The notes: generated from the sequence alone by a model not told the origin. A stretch of DNA of 64,000 nucleotides from JAPHTQ01 sp050302275 (GCA_050302275.1 JBNLAT010000006.1:39654-103653), one strand, 5' to 3'; counted from the stretch's first letter, positions 34,294 through 44,131 are shown. Program-made: numbers and translations.

Positions 34294-34692
34294 CTACTTT
34301 TTCTCTTTATCTTTCAGCATCGATTTTAGATCGGCAAACGGATTAAAGGTGGCCGGTTTATCTTCGTCCTTTGGTGCCAGACTGTCATAACCTCGCACAT
34401 GCTCTTCATAACGCTGGTGCTCGTTGTCGTGACAATAGAGACAGAGATTCTCCCAGTTGCTACCGTCGGCGGGATTGTTGTCGTGGTTATGATCCTTGTG
34501 GTGAACGGTCAGCTCGTGCAGATTTTCACGGGTAAACTCTCGGCCGCATCGACCGCAAACCCAGGGATGGATACGCAGCGACTGTTCGCGATAACCCTGC
34601 ATCCGTTTTTCGGCATTCTGCCGCGCTTCGGCAACCACCTTGTCCAGCTTATCGCTATTGATCGGTGAACCCGGTCTGCGTTGCTTCTCCAC
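34294..34692 (-). CDS. yajD: YajD-family HNH nuclease
   Basis: A 132-residue protein of the YajD type. The zinc knuckle WVCGRCGREF and LCLYCHDNEHQRY bracket the HNH core LTVHHKDHNHDNNPADGSNWEN. It is presumed to be a DNA endonuclease; a cellular role has not been established for YajD. The start is GTG with GAGGGGAG upstream. It converges with the small gene ending at 34281. Confidence 0.87.
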   Translation of the reverse strand: MEKQRRPGSPINSDKLDKVVAEARQNAEKRMQGYREQSLRIHPWVCGRCGREFTRENLHELTVHHKDHNHDNNPADGSNWENLCLYCHDNEHQRYEEHVRGYDSLAPKDEDKPATFNPFADLKSMLKDKEKK

Positions 34693-34755
34693 TCTACACT
34701 CCCCTCTAATACCGTTGCCAAAGTTTGGCCCAGATGCGACAGGCTGACCAGTAGT

Positions 34756-36201
34756 TTATTCCTGCCAGAAAGCGGGACTCAGTAGCACCAGTATGGTGAA
34801 TATCTCCAGTCGTCCCAATAGCATCGCCAGTGCGGTCAGCACCAGACCAAAATCATTCAGGGCGGTGAAGTCGGTCGCCACTTTGCCCAGTCCAGGTCCC
34901 AGATTATTCATGCTGGTCGCCACTGCACCGAAGGCCGTCACCTGATCCAGTCCATCGGCCATCAGCAACAGCAGGAACAGAACAAACACCGCGACATAGA
35001 CAGCAAAAAATCCCCACACCGCCGACACCACCCGCTCCTTGACGACTTTGCCACCCAGTTTTACCTGACGGGACATACGTGGGTGAACCAGTCTCAAAAT
35101 CTCCAGCAATGCCTGTTTACTCAAGAGGATAAAACGGATCACCTTCATCCCGCCTGCCGTCGAACCGGCACAGCCACCGACAAAGCTGATGAAGATCAGC
35201 AACACCGGTAACATCCCCGGCCAATGGGAAAAATCACCGATACCGAAGCCGGTACTGGTCACTACCGATACAGTCTCAAAGGTGGAGTAGCGTAGCGCTG
35301 CGGTAAGCGACGGTTGCGTACCATGCAGATAGAGTGAGGCGGCGATCACCAGTATCACAACCAGCACCAGTATCAGAAAAATCCGTACCTCGATGCTCTG
35401 CCAGTAGGCCAGTAGTGAACCTTTACGAATGGCGAGGTAGTGAACGTTAAAGCTAATCGCCCCCATCAGCATAAAAACGACCGCAACGCTTTCAATCGCG
35501 CTGCTCTGGAAATAACCGATACTGGCATCGTGGGTGGAAAAACCACCGGTCGAGACGGTTGCCAGACTGTGACAGATCGCATCGAATGGACTCATTCCAG
35601 CAATCCAGTAACTTACTGCGCAGAGCAGGGTCATAGCACCATAGATACGCCACAAGACCCGTGCGGTATGGGCGATACGTGGCGTCAGTTTCTCGTCCTT
35701 AATCGGGCCGGCGGTCTCTGCCTTATAGAGCTGCATGCCGCCGATACCGAGCATCGGCATCAATGCTACTGCCGAGACCACCACACCAATCCCACCGAGC
35801 CACTGTAACTCCTGACGGAATAACAGAATGGAGCGTGGCAACTGATCCAGCCCGGAAATCACCGTGGCACCGGTGGTGGTAAAGGCGGAAACCGATTCGA
35901 AGAAGGCGGCAGCCAGCCCCATGTGCAGCACCAACATCAACGGTAAACTACCGGCCAGACCGACCACCACCCAAAGCAAGGTCACCAGCAGAAAGCCATC
36001 ACGGGTGCGGATGCGATGACGCTCACGCCGGGAGAGCAACCATAAAATCGTGCCGGTGCCCAGGCAGAACAGCAGGGTTTCAAACAGGCTGGCGAACTCT
36101 TTTTCCTGATCGAGCAGGGCGAACAACAATGGCGGCAACAGCGCCAGAGAGAATACAAGCAGGATGACGCCTACCAGGCGACTGATGAAGGAGAGACTCA
36201 T
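34756..36201 (-). CDS. trkH: TrkH family potassium uptake protein
   Basis: A 481-residue K+ channel-like transporter (E. coli TrkH 483). Four selectivity-filter loops are visible, including SVSAFTTTGATVISGLDQLP near residues 105-125, LATVSTGGFSTHDASIGYFQ near 213-232 and VSVVTSTGFGIGDFSHWP near 310-327. It works with the cytoplasmic subunit TrkA, which is not in this window. It is divergent from a KdpD-like kinase gene. Confidence 0.94.
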   Translation of the reverse strand: MSLSFISRLVGVILLVFSLALLPPLLFALLDQEKEFASLFETLLFCLGTGTILWLLSRRERHRIRTRDGFLLVTLLWVVVGLAGSLPLMLVLHMGLAAAFFESVSAFTTTGATVISGLDQLPRSILLFRQELQWLGGIGVVVSAVALMPMLGIGGMQLYKAETAGPIKDEKLTPRIAHTARVLWRIYGAMTLLCAVSYWIAGMSPFDAICHSLATVSTGGFSTHDASIGYFQSSAIESVAVVFMLMGAISFNVHYLAIRKGSLLAYWQSIEVRIFLILVLVVILVIAASLYLHGTQPSLTAALRYSTFETVSVVTSTGFGIGDFSHWPGMLPVLLIFISFVGGCAGSTAGGMKVIRFILLSKQALLEILRLVHPRMSRQVKLGGKVVKERVVSAVWGFFAVYVAVFVLFLLLLMADGLDQVTAFGAVATSMNNLGPGLGKVATDFTALNDFGLVLTALAMLLGRLEIFTILVLLSPAFWQE

Positions 36202-36368
36202 TTATGAGTATCCATCGGGTCTACTACAGCTTAGTGCGGCGACATTCTGGGCCGCTATGCCACAGACGGCAGCTAAAATCTTTGTAACTTGTTTATACTT
36301 TTTTTACCGTCCAACCATCCTATTACGTATAGAATGGCGGCTCAAACGGCGCAACTGCAGGAACTGGA

Positions 36369-37853
36369 GTGATACCCCCGCAAGCCGCAAGCCTTACTTT
36401 CTGGCGCAGCATGCTGATGGCAGCACTCACCGTGCTGGTAGCAACCCCGCTCGCCTTTGTCGCTCATGAAATCCTGCCCCACGCCAACCTCTCCCTGGTA
36501 TTTCTTATCGCGGTACTGCTCAGCGCCTCGCGCTTTGGTATGCAAACCGCGGTATTGAGCGGCATCTTCAGCTTCCTTAGCTTCAACTTCTTCTTCACCC
36601 AGCCCTACTACACCTTCAAGGTGGAGAACGACGGCGAGATCGCCACGTTGCTCTTCTTTCTCATCATCGCCCTGCTCAGCGGCAGACTAGCGGCACGGAT
36701 GCATGAAGAGATGGCACAAAACCGTTTCATGGTTCGGCGCCTGACCAACATTAACGATTTTTCGCGAATGCTGGCCACTGCACCGGACAACGCCAGCGTG
36801 CTGCAGAATCTGGTGCAACATATAGCCCAGACCTACCACGCCCCGGCATGGGTGATTATCGAAGAGAGCGAAGAAATTATTTACGGTCACGATGGTTTTC
36901 AGCCAGTCCCGCCGCCGCCTCAACAAATCCTGCAACGCCTGCGACAGAGCACGGATGAGGGTCCACAGGAAGAGGGCTATCGCATTCATTTCAGCAATCA
37001 GCACCGTATACAGGGACAACTCTATCTGCAGTGTCCATCGCTGGATACCGCACGACAGGAACAGTTACGCATCCTTTGCGATCTCGCCGGAGCCACTCTG
37101 GAGCGGGTTCGGCTGGTCTCCGATCTGGAGGCGGCACACGTCTCCGCCGAGACGGAGCAACTCCGTTCCGCCCTGCTCTCTTCGGTCTCCCATGATCTAC
37201 GTACGCCGCTCTCTTCGATTATCGGTTCCACCTCAAGCCTGCTGGAGTACTCGGACAACATTCAGGAAAAAGATCGAATCGATCTATTGCAGACCGTGCT
37301 GGAAGAAGCTGAGCGGCTCAACCGTTACATCCAGAACCTGCTGGATATGACGCGTCTGGGTGGTGGCACCCTGACCCCCAAACGCGACTGGGTCGATATC
37401 AGCGATATCATTTCCGCGGCCACCGAACGACTGCATAAGGACCTTGCGCCGTATAAAGTGCAGCTCGATCTACCCGACTCGATACCGCTGCTTTACGTAC
37501 AGGGCGTCTTGATCGAGCAGGCGCTGGTGAACGTGCTCGATAATGCCGCACGCTTTTCTCCTCCGGACGCCACAATCACCATTCAACTAAAAACGGCGAA
37601 CGAAACCGTCACTATCGATGTCTGTGATGAGGGACCAGGTATTCCGGAAGCCGAACGCGAACGGGTCTTCGACATGTTTTACACCGCCACCCGCGGTGAT
37701 CGACATAATTCAGGGACCGGTCTCGGTCTGGCCATCTGCCGCGGCCTGATCAGCGCCCACGGCGGACAGGTTTCTGCACATGAAGGAAGAAACGGCAAGG
37801 GCACCTGTATCCGGCTGTCACTGCCAGAGCACAAATCGGAGCACGAATCATGA
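36369..37853 (+). CDS. KdpD-like sensor histidine kinase lacking the KdpD/Usp N-terminal domains
   Basis: A 494-residue membrane kinase. The four-helix DUF4118 domain (residues 10-110) is followed by a GAF-like region (about 125-240), the phosphoacceptor HisKA box SSVSHDLRTPLSSIIGSTSS (about 270-290) and HATPase boxes NVLDNAARFS, DEGPGIP and GTGLGLAICRG. Normal KdpD has about 370 extra N-terminal residues that bind ATP and Usp ligand; these are absent and the GTG start has a good AGGAACTGGA site, so this is a genuine short form. It is divergent from trkH and overlaps the response regulator gene by 4 bp. Confidence 0.9.
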   Translation: MIPPQAASLTFWRSMLMAALTVLVATPLAFVAHEILPHANLSLVFLIAVLLSASRFGMQTAVLSGIFSFLSFNFFFTQPYYTFKVENDGEIATLLFFLIIALLSGRLAARMHEEMAQNRFMVRRLTNINDFSRMLATAPDNASVLQNLVQHIAQTYHAPAWVIIEESEEIIYGHDGFQPVPPPPQQILQRLRQSTDEGPQEEGYRIHFSNQHRIQGQLYLQCPSLDTARQEQLRILCDLAGATLERVRLVSDLEAAHVSAETEQLRSALLSSVSHDLRTPLSSIIGSTSSLLEYSDNIQEKDRIDLLQTVLEEAERLNRYIQNLLDMTRLGGGTLTPKRDWVDISDIISAATERLHKDLAPYKVQLDLPDSIPLLYVQGVLIEQALVNVLDNAARFSPPDATITIQLKTANETVTIDVCDEGPGIPEAERERVFDMFYTATRGDRHNSGTGLGLAICRGLISAHGGQVSAHEGRNGKGTCIRLSLPEHKSEHES

Positions 37854-38554
37854 ATCAAGCACTATCAGGCACCATCCTGCTGGTTGAGGATGATCCCCAT
37901 ATCCGCAAATTCCTGCGCATCAGTCTCGAGGCGCACGGCTTCACCATTATTGAGGCGCGTCAGGCCACCGAGGGCCTGCAACTCAGTGCCGAACAGAAGG
38001 TGGATCTGGTGGTCCTGGATCTGGGCCTGCCCGACATGGATGGTCAGGAGTTCATCCGCCGCCTGCGCGAATGGTCAGCGATACCGCTCATCGTTCTTTC
38101 GGTACGCTCGGACGAAGCGGAAAAGGTCATGGCACTGGATGCCGGGGCCAACGATTACGTCACCAAACCCTTCGGCATCTCCGAAGTGATGGCCCGCATC
38201 CGGGTACTGCTACGCAACAATGAATCCGCCGAGGATGAACAGGACGCGGTATTCGAACATGGCGGCCTCAAGGTCGACCTAGCTACTCGAACCGTGCGCA
38301 TGAACGGCAAGCTGGTGCACCTGTCGCGCAAGGAGTACAGCCTGTTGCGGCTGCTGGTGAATAATCCTGATCGGGTACTCACCCACCAGCAGATCATCCG
38401 CGAGATCTGGGGCGCCAACCGCGAAGACGAAACCCACCACCTGCGTGTACTTATCGGACACCTGCGGCAGAAGCTGGGCGATCAGCCTACCCACCCACGT
38501 TATATACTCACGGTACAGGGCGTCGGCTATCGACTGCTAAGCGACCACGCCTAG
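37850..38554 (+). CDS. OmpR/KdpE-family response regulator
   Basis: A 234-residue regulator, close to KdpE in length and sequence. The receiver domain has the acidic pocket VEDDPHIRKFL, phospho-aspartate in VVLDLGLPDMDG (about residue 55) and lysine in DYVTKPFG; the C-terminal winged helix ends with THPRYILTVQGVGYRL. It overlaps the kinase gene (ATGA) and so is its partner. kdpFABC is not in the window; trkH next door is a possible target. Confidence 0.92.
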   Translation: MNQALSGTILLVEDDPHIRKFLRISLEAHGFTIIEARQATEGLQLSAEQKVDLVVLDLGLPDMDGQEFIRRLREWSAIPLIVLSVRSDEAEKVMALDAGANDYVTKPFGISEVMARIRVLLRNNESAEDEQDAVFEHGGLKVDLATRTVRMNGKLVHLSRKEYSLLRLLVNNPDRVLTHQQIIREIWGANREDETHHLRVLIGHLRQKLGDQPTHPRYILTVQGVGYRLLSDHA

Positions 38555-38575
38555 ACAAAAAAACAAGGGGAAGCA

Positions 38576-38929
38576 ATGAGCCACCATTCGAAGATCGATT
38601 ACGTGGAATTTCCGGCACAGGACATTCCCGCCACCAAAAATTTTTTCTCCAGGGTGTTCGACTGGCACTTCAGCGATTACGGCCCGGACTACACCGCCTT
38701 CTCCAATGCCGGGATCAATGGCGGCTTCTACCAGTCTGAGCTCTCCTCTACCACGGCGACTGGCAGCGCCCTGATCGTGCTCTACAGCAAGGAGCTGGAG
38801 AAGACCCAGCAGAAGGTGGAACAGAACGGCGGCAAGATCAGTAAAGCGATCTTCTCATTCCCCGGCGGGCGTCGTTTCCATTTCATCGAGCCGAGCGGTA
38901 ACGAGCTGGCGGTCTGGTCGGACAAATAA
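38576..38929 (+). CDS. VOC (glyoxalase/bleomycin resistance) family protein
   Basis: A 117-residue vicinal-oxygen-chelate protein with the motif VEFPAQDIPATKNFFSRVF at the start and SFPGGRRFHFIEPSGNELAV at the end. Metal ligands typical of glyoxalase are only partly conserved, so substrate and reaction are unknown. AAGGGGAAGCA precedes the ATG. It may be read from the response-regulator promoter. Confidence 0.87.
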   Translation: MSHHSKIDYVEFPAQDIPATKNFFSRVFDWHFSDYGPDYTAFSNAGINGGFYQSELSSTTATGSALIVLYSKELEKTQQKVEQNGGKISKAIFSFPGGRRFHFIEPSGNELAVWSDK

Positions 38930-38956
38930 AAAAGGCGGCACCTATGCCGCCTTTTT
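38929..38956. terminator. Bidirectional terminator between VOC and DUF3330-like genes
   Basis: AAAAAGGCGGCA/TGCCGCCTTTTT with a 4-nt loop has a T tract on both strands, fitting the convergent genes on either side. Confidence 0.88.
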
Positions 38957-38972
38957 CATATCGCTGGTTACC

Positions 38973-39155
38973 TTAGCCAACTTCAGCGCTGCGCAGGCCA
39001 TTCGTCTGCTGCCATGATCCATAGCAACCCTGCCCGCAAAAGAAGAACAGATACTCCTGCGCCTCGACCGTCAGGCCCTGTGTATGCGGAACATCCTGCT
39101 GACAGACATGGCAGGTAACGTTTTCAACTTCAGCTTGCTCTGCGTTGTTATTCAT
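38973..39155 (-). CDS. Small DUF3330-like zinc-ribbon protein
   Basis: A 60-residue protein with two cysteine pairs, VTCHVCQQDVPHTQG and FFFCGQGCYGSW, which probably bind one zinc. DUF3330 members occur in mercury-resistance transposons and as lone genes. The ATG at 39155 follows GGAGG at good spacing, so a longer open frame upstream is not used. Function unknown. Confidence 0.75.
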   Translation of the reverse strand: MNNNAEQAEVENVTCHVCQQDVPHTQGLTVEAQEYLFFFCGQGCYGSWQQTNGLRSAEVG

Positions 39156-39346
39156 CCCAGCCTCCCGGGCGCCGATGCCGCCCTTTTTGTTGGCCCATGA
39201 GACAAATATAGCGGCAATAACCAACCATTCAAGTTGGTCATTACCGCTAATAATACAAAACTGCAGAAGTATTAATGACTTGAGAAGTGAAAAAATTTTC
39301 CCAGCCCAGTGCGAGAGAAACATTCTCTCGCACCGGATGAGTCACC

Positions 39347-42300
39347 TTATAGCGCGGCAGGGCGTTTACCCGCGATGAGTGTGTAAACCACCGGCACCAC
39401 AAACAGGGTGAGCAGGGTACCGAAGCTCATACCGCCGACGATAACCCAACCGATCTGCACCCGGCTTTCGGCACCCGCGCCTGTCGCCAATGCCAACGGG
39501 ATAGACCCCAGCACCATCGCGCCGGTGGTCATCAGGATCGGGCGCAGTCGCAGCACCGCCGCCTCAACCACCGCCTGGGTCACTTCGTGCCCCTTGTCGC
39601 GCATCTGGTTGGCGAACTCGACGATCAAAATACCGTGCTTGGTGATCAGGCCGATCAGGGTGATCAGCCCCACCTTGCTGTAGATGTTGAGGGTACCGCC
39701 GGTGAGCTTGAGGGTCAGCAGCGCGCCGGCCATCGCCAGCGGCACGGAAAGCAGAATGATCAGCGGCGAGCGGAAGCTCTCGAACTGCGCCGCCAGCACC
39801 AGATAGATAAAGCCCAGCGCCAACAGGCCGGTGACGAACAGCGCGCTACTTGATTCGATAAACTCCCGCGATGTGCCGCCGTAGTCGAACAGCGCATCCG
39901 GGGCGACCTCCGCCAGCGTCTGCTGCATGAAGGCGATCGCCTCACCCAAACTGTACCCGGGAGCCGGTGTAGCACTGATCTTCACCGCACGCAGCTTGTT
40001 GAAGTGGTTCAGTTCCTTCGGCGCAACGGTCTCGCGCATGCTCACCAGATTGCCCAGTTGCATCATTTCACCGCTGCCGGAACGAATCTGGATGTTGGTC
40101 AGGTCCTGCGGATTGCGCCGATCGACGTCCTCCACCTGGACCACAACATCGTACTGCTCGCCCGCCTGTTTGTATCGAGTGACGGTACGTCCGCCGAGCA
40201 TGCTCTCCAGGGTACGGTTGATGGTCGAGACCTGCACCCCAACCAGGGCACTCTTCTCCCGATTGACCTGTACCCGCAGCTCCGGCTTGTTCAGCTTGAG
40301 ATCGGTATCCGGATTGAGCAGGCCGGGATTGGTCCGCACCTTGGCCATGATCTGGTCAGTGGTCTGTTGCAGTTCGTCGTAGGTGGCGGTGGTCTGGATA
40401 TAGAACTCCAGTGGACGGCTGATGACGCTCTGCCCCAGCGAAGGCGGCTGTACCGCGAAGGCCATAACACCGGGTATGCCCATAAACAGTTTCGGGCGCA
40501 GTTCATTGGTAATCTCGGTGGCACTACGCTCCCGCTCATCCCAGTCCTTGAGACCAACGAAGGAGATGATCTGATTCACCGTCGGCACGCCGACCACCAT
40601 GAAGTAGCGCTCCACTTCAGGGATCGCGCTATACATCGCCTCCATCATCCGCGCCGACTTGTCGATGTTGGCCGGGGTGGCGCCGTCGGGGCCGATACCG
40701 ATCCCCATTACCAGACCGCGATCTTCAACCGGTGCCAGCTCCGACTTGAGCAAAGTAAACAGGCCCGCCATGGCAACCACCGTGGCCAGCCCCAGGCCGA
40801 TCACCAGCATGCGTCGCTCCAGGGCGCGGCGCAGCAGTTGCTCGTATTTATCGTTCATCGCGTTAAGGAAGCGCTCACCCATCTCGTAGATAGCACCGTG
40901 CTTCTCATGCTTGAGCATGCGTGAACAGAGCATCGGTGACAGGGTCAGGGCGACGAAGCCGGAGACGATCACCGCCCCGGCCAGAGTCAGGGCAAACTCG
41001 GCGAAGAGTCGGCCGGTGGCCCCTTCGGTAAAGGCGACCGGGGTAAACACCGCCGCCAGGGTGAAGGTCATCGCCAATACGGCGAAACCGATCTCCTTGG
41101 CCCCCTTGAGCGCCGCCTGGATCGGTTCCTCGCCCTGTTCAATGTGGCGATAAATGTTCTCCAGCATGACGATGGCGTCGTCCACCACCAGACCGATCGC
41201 GAGCACCATCGCCAGCAGGGTCAGAATGTTGATGCTGAAACCGAGCAGATACATAAAGAAGAAGGCGCCGATCAGCGAAACCGGAATGGTTACCATCGGG
41301 ATAAAGGTCGCCCGCGCACTGCGCAGGAAACCGAAGATAACGATAATCACCAGCACCACCGCCTCGCCGATGGTGGTGTAAACCGACTCGATAGAACGGT
41401 CGATGAAGATCGATTTGTCGTAGGCGATGTTGACCTTCATCCCTTCCGGCAGTACCGACTTGATGGTCGGCAGCATCTCATGCAACGCCTTGGAGACATC
41501 CAGTGGATTGGCGGTGGACTGTTTGATCACCCCAAGCGCCACGGCATTCTCCCCCTTAAAACGGGTAATGCGCCGCTCATCGGCCGGCGCAACTTCAACC
41601 CGCGCCACATCACCCAGGCGCACCAGATAACCTGAATCGTCACGCAGGATCACCTGCCGGAACTGTTCCGGGGTACGCAAATCGGTCTCGGCCAACACCG
41701 AGAACTCCCGTTGTGCCGACTCGATACGACCGGATGGAACTTCCAGATTCTGCGCCCGCAGCGCCGTTTCCACATCCTGCGCGGTAACGCTGTAAGCGGC
41801 CATGCGTGCGCGGTCCAGCCAGATGCGCATGGAGTAACGACGCTCACCGAAGATACGTACGTTGGCCACCCCATCGATGGTCTGCACCCGGTCCTTTACC
41901 AGGCGATTAGCGACATCGGTCACCTCGAGCATATCGTGGCGATCGGAAGAGAAAGCCATGTAGATAATCGGCTGGGCATCGGCCTCTTCCTTGGAGACGA
42001 TCGGCTCTTCGATCTCGTCGGGCAACATACCGCGTACCCGGGCCACCCGGTCGCGGACATCGTTGGCTGCGGCATCCGCATCGCGGGTCAGCTTAAAGTT
42101 AATCGTGATCTGGCTCGACTCGGAACGGCTCACCGAGGTCATAAAGTCGATGCCCTCGATACCGGAGAGAGAGTCCTCCAGCACCTTGGTCACCTGCGAC
42201 TCCATGATCGCGGCGTTGGCGCCGTAATAGGTGGTCGCTACCGTCACCACCGGCACATCGATATTGGGATACTCGCGCACCGACAGGCGGTCATAGGCGA

Positions 42301-42379
42301 TGATCCCCACCAGTACGATCAACAGGGTCATCACCGTCGCCAGCACCGGACGACGGATGCTGATATCGGAAAGGATCAT
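39347..42379 (-). CDS. RND multidrug efflux transporter permease (HAE-1, AcrB/MexB family)
   Basis: A 1010-residue trimeric inner-membrane pump. It has the two-repeat RND architecture with large periplasmic loops. The proton-relay motif GLVVDDAIVMLENI lies near residue 400, and the N-terminal SIRRPVLATVMTLLIVLVG and C-terminal GIVLLPLA-like MTTGAMVLGSIPLALATGAG segments match the HAE-1 group. It overlaps the adaptor gene by 4 bp. No outer-membrane channel gene follows, so it probably uses a TolC encoded elsewhere; a TolC gene starts at 63906. Confidence 0.93.
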   Translation of the reverse strand: MILSDISIRRPVLATVMTLLIVLVGIIAYDRLSVREYPNIDVPVVTVATTYYGANAAIMESQVTKVLEDSLSGIEGIDFMTSVSRSESSQITINFKLTRDADAAANDVRDRVARVRGMLPDEIEEPIVSKEEADAQPIIYMAFSSDRHDMLEVTDVANRLVKDRVQTIDGVANVRIFGERRYSMRIWLDRARMAAYSVTAQDVETALRAQNLEVPSGRIESAQREFSVLAETDLRTPEQFRQVILRDDSGYLVRLGDVARVEVAPADERRITRFKGENAVALGVIKQSTANPLDVSKALHEMLPTIKSVLPEGMKVNIAYDKSIFIDRSIESVYTTIGEAVVLVIIVIFGFLRSARATFIPMVTIPVSLIGAFFFMYLLGFSINILTLLAMVLAIGLVVDDAIVMLENIYRHIEQGEEPIQAALKGAKEIGFAVLAMTFTLAAVFTPVAFTEGATGRLFAEFALTLAGAVIVSGFVALTLSPMLCSRMLKHEKHGAIYEMGERFLNAMNDKYEQLLRRALERRMLVIGLGLATVVAMAGLFTLLKSELAPVEDRGLVMGIGIGPDGATPANIDKSARMMEAMYSAIPEVERYFMVVGVPTVNQIISFVGLKDWDERERSATEITNELRPKLFMGIPGVMAFAVQPPSLGQSVISRPLEFYIQTTATYDELQQTTDQIMAKVRTNPGLLNPDTDLKLNKPELRVQVNREKSALVGVQVSTINRTLESMLGGRTVTRYKQAGEQYDVVVQVEDVDRRNPQDLTNIQIRSGSGEMMQLGNLVSMRETVAPKELNHFNKLRAVKISATPAPGYSLGEAIAFMQQTLAEVAPDALFDYGGTSREFIESSSALFVTGLLALGFIYLVLAAQFESFRSPLIILLSVPLAMAGALLTLKLTGGTLNIYSKVGLITLIGLITKHGILIVEFANQMRDKGHEVTQAVVEAAVLRLRPILMTTGAMVLGSIPLALATGAGAESRVQIGWVIVGGMSFGTLLTLFVVPVVYTLIAGKRPAAL

Positions 42380-43443
42380 AACGCTGCCTCGGCGTTGGCG
42401 GGCTTAAGGTTGATCGGGTTAACCGGCGCACCGGGACGGACCTTAATCTGCCCAGCGGTGATCACCACGTCGCCCGGTTCAAGCCCCTGCACCACCTGCA
42501 CCATCGCCTGATGGCGGATGCCCAGTTTCACCGGCACCATCTCCGCCTTACCGTCCTTGATGCGATAGACCAACTGCTTGTCACCCATCGGCACAATCGC
42601 CTCTTCCGGCACGCTAATGGCGTTCTCATATTTCTTCAGCGCCAACTCAACCCGGGCAAACATACCGGGACGCAGACGACTGTCGGCATTAGGCACGGTG
42701 GCACGCATCTGCAGGTTGCGGCCGTTGCTATCGATCAGCGGCGCCACCGCGTAGACCTCGCCCTGGAATTTCTCACCGGGAAAAGCGTCGACGCTAATGG
42801 TGATCGGCTGGCCCTTTGCCACCTCACCGACGTATTTTTCCGGTACGCGGAAATCAACTTTAATCGGATCGATCTCCACTACCTCCACCAATGCCTGACC
42901 CGGGGTGACCACATCACCAACACTGACAGTACGCAGGCCGGCTATGCCGTCGAACGGTGCGGCAAGCACGGTCTTGCTCAACGCCTCTTTCTTCAGCGCT
43001 ACCCGCGCCTTGTTGGCCTGCAGTTCCGCATAGGCCTTATCCTTATCGGTTTGCGAGGCCACCTTGCGCTTGATCAGCTCCTGGGTACGTCGGTAGTTGG
43101 CATCGCTCAAATCGCGGTTAGCCACCGCCTCGTCCAGTTCGGCCTTATATTGATCATCGTCGAGCTGCAGCATCGGTTGCCCTGCCGTCACCGGTTGCCC
43201 CTCTTCGAATAGAATCTTTTCCACCTTGCCCTGGATCTGCGGACGCAACACCACCGCCTCATAGCCGAGCAGGTTACCGACGGTCTCAGCGCTACGGACG
43301 ATCTCCCCTACCGTCACCGGCTGCGCCTCTACCGGCATCGGCGGCATTCCGCCAGGAGGTGCGGCAGCGAAAACCAGGGTGGAGGGCAACAACAGTAACC
43401 CGGCGCGAATGATCTGTTTGGGGGAGAGGGTTCTCATGGCCAC
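42376..43443 (-). CDS. RND efflux periplasmic adaptor (membrane fusion protein)
   Basis: A 355-residue adaptor with a signal peptide (AGLLLLPSTLVFAAAPP), a biotinyl/lipoyl half-motif (QIQGKVEKILFEEGQPVTAG), a helical hairpin (about 100-150), the second half-motif APFDGIAGLRTVSVGDVVTPG, and a membrane-proximal domain. It bridges the pump and the outer-membrane channel. The GTG at 43443 has AGGAG 6 nt upstream, so it was kept over the ATG two codons later. It is the first gene of the pump operon, with the MarR palindrome 130 bp upstream. Confidence 0.9.
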   Translation of the reverse strand: MAMRTLSPKQIIRAGLLLLPSTLVFAAAPPGGMPPMPVEAQPVTVGEIVRSAETVGNLLGYEAVVLRPQIQGKVEKILFEEGQPVTAGQPMLQLDDDQYKAELDEAVANRDLSDANYRRTQELIKRKVASQTDKDKAYAELQANKARVALKKEALSKTVLAAPFDGIAGLRTVSVGDVVTPGQALVEVVEIDPIKVDFRVPEKYVGEVAKGQPITISVDAFPGEKFQGEVYAVAPLIDSNGRNLQMRATVPNADSRLRPGMFARVELALKKYENAISVPEEAIVPMGDKQLVYRIKDGKAEMVPVKLGIRHQAMVQVVQGLEPGDVVITAGQIKVRPGAPVNPINLKPANAEAAL

Positions 43444-43573
43444 GCGGCACTCCTGTGATCGGTCAAGGCGTGATTTGAATATCGCGGGAAGATTGATGGG
43501 TACGCTTCAATATCCCAGCAAATGCAGGGATATTAGCGTTCTCTTCCAGCAGGGAAGCGGGTATACTCCTCTT

Positions 43574-43591
43574 TTGACAGTATCCTGTCAA
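43574..43591. promoter_or_regulatory. Perfect 18-bp palindrome, probable MarR operator
   Basis: TTGACAG-TATC-CTGTCAA is a perfect 7-4-7 inverted repeat between the divergent pump operon and marR gene. Its half-sites resemble a -35 hexamer, so binding would block transcription on one or both sides. Confidence 0.75.
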
Positions 43592-43618
43592 CATAACCAA
43601 CGCTATCTACTAAGTGAT

Positions 43619-44068
43619 ATGGGCAAAACCTGCAAACAGGAAGAGTACTACCGGCTGGTGGAGGCCGTATTTCAGGCCAACGGCAAACTGTTGGCGACTG
43701 GGGACCATCTCAGCATGGAATTCGATCTGACCGGTGCGCGCTGGCAGGTCCTTGGTGCACTACAGCTGGAAAACCGCCCCCTCACTGTGGCACAGATCGC
43801 CCGACGCATGGGACTGCAACGACAGAGTGTGCAACGTCTGGTCGACATTATGGTCAAGCAAGGAGTACTGACTACCCTCCCCAACCCGGAACACAAACGC
43901 GCCAAGCTGATCGATTTCACCGTAAAGGGGATGAAAGTCCGCGATCAACTCATCGCCGTACACGGCCACTGGACTGAAACACTGCTGCAGGAGTTCAGCG
44001 AAGAGGAGTTGCAGCTGGCCACCCGGGTGTTGCGCAAACTCCTGGATAAACTCGATCCCGACGCCTGA
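43619..44068 (+). CDS. MarR family transcriptional regulator
   Basis: A 149-residue winged-helix regulator. LTGARWQVLGALQLENRPLT leads into the recognition region VAQIARRMGLQRQSVQRLVDIMVKQG and the wing (LTTLPNPEHKRAKLIDFTVKG), all typical of MarR dimers. The ATG at 43619 was chosen because the palindromic operator lies just upstream; the open frame runs back to 43379, over the adaptor gene. It very probably represses the divergent RND operon. Confidence 0.9.
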   Translation: MGKTCKQEEYYRLVEAVFQANGKLLATGDHLSMEFDLTGARWQVLGALQLENRPLTVAQIARRMGLQRQSVQRLVDIMVKQGVLTTLPNPEHKRAKLIDFTVKGMKVRDQLIAVHGHWTETLLQEFSEEELQLATRVLRKLLDKLDPDA

Positions 44069-44131
44069 TTTGAAAGCCCCCAACGCATGCTGTAGGGTGG
44101 AAACGCAATACACCAAATCGGGATACCATCC

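Noticed and set aside
40004..42511. Long plus-strand open frames opposite the RND pump gene
   Set aside because: They are antisense shadows of a GC-rich gene; the minus-strand protein is a full-length RND permease.
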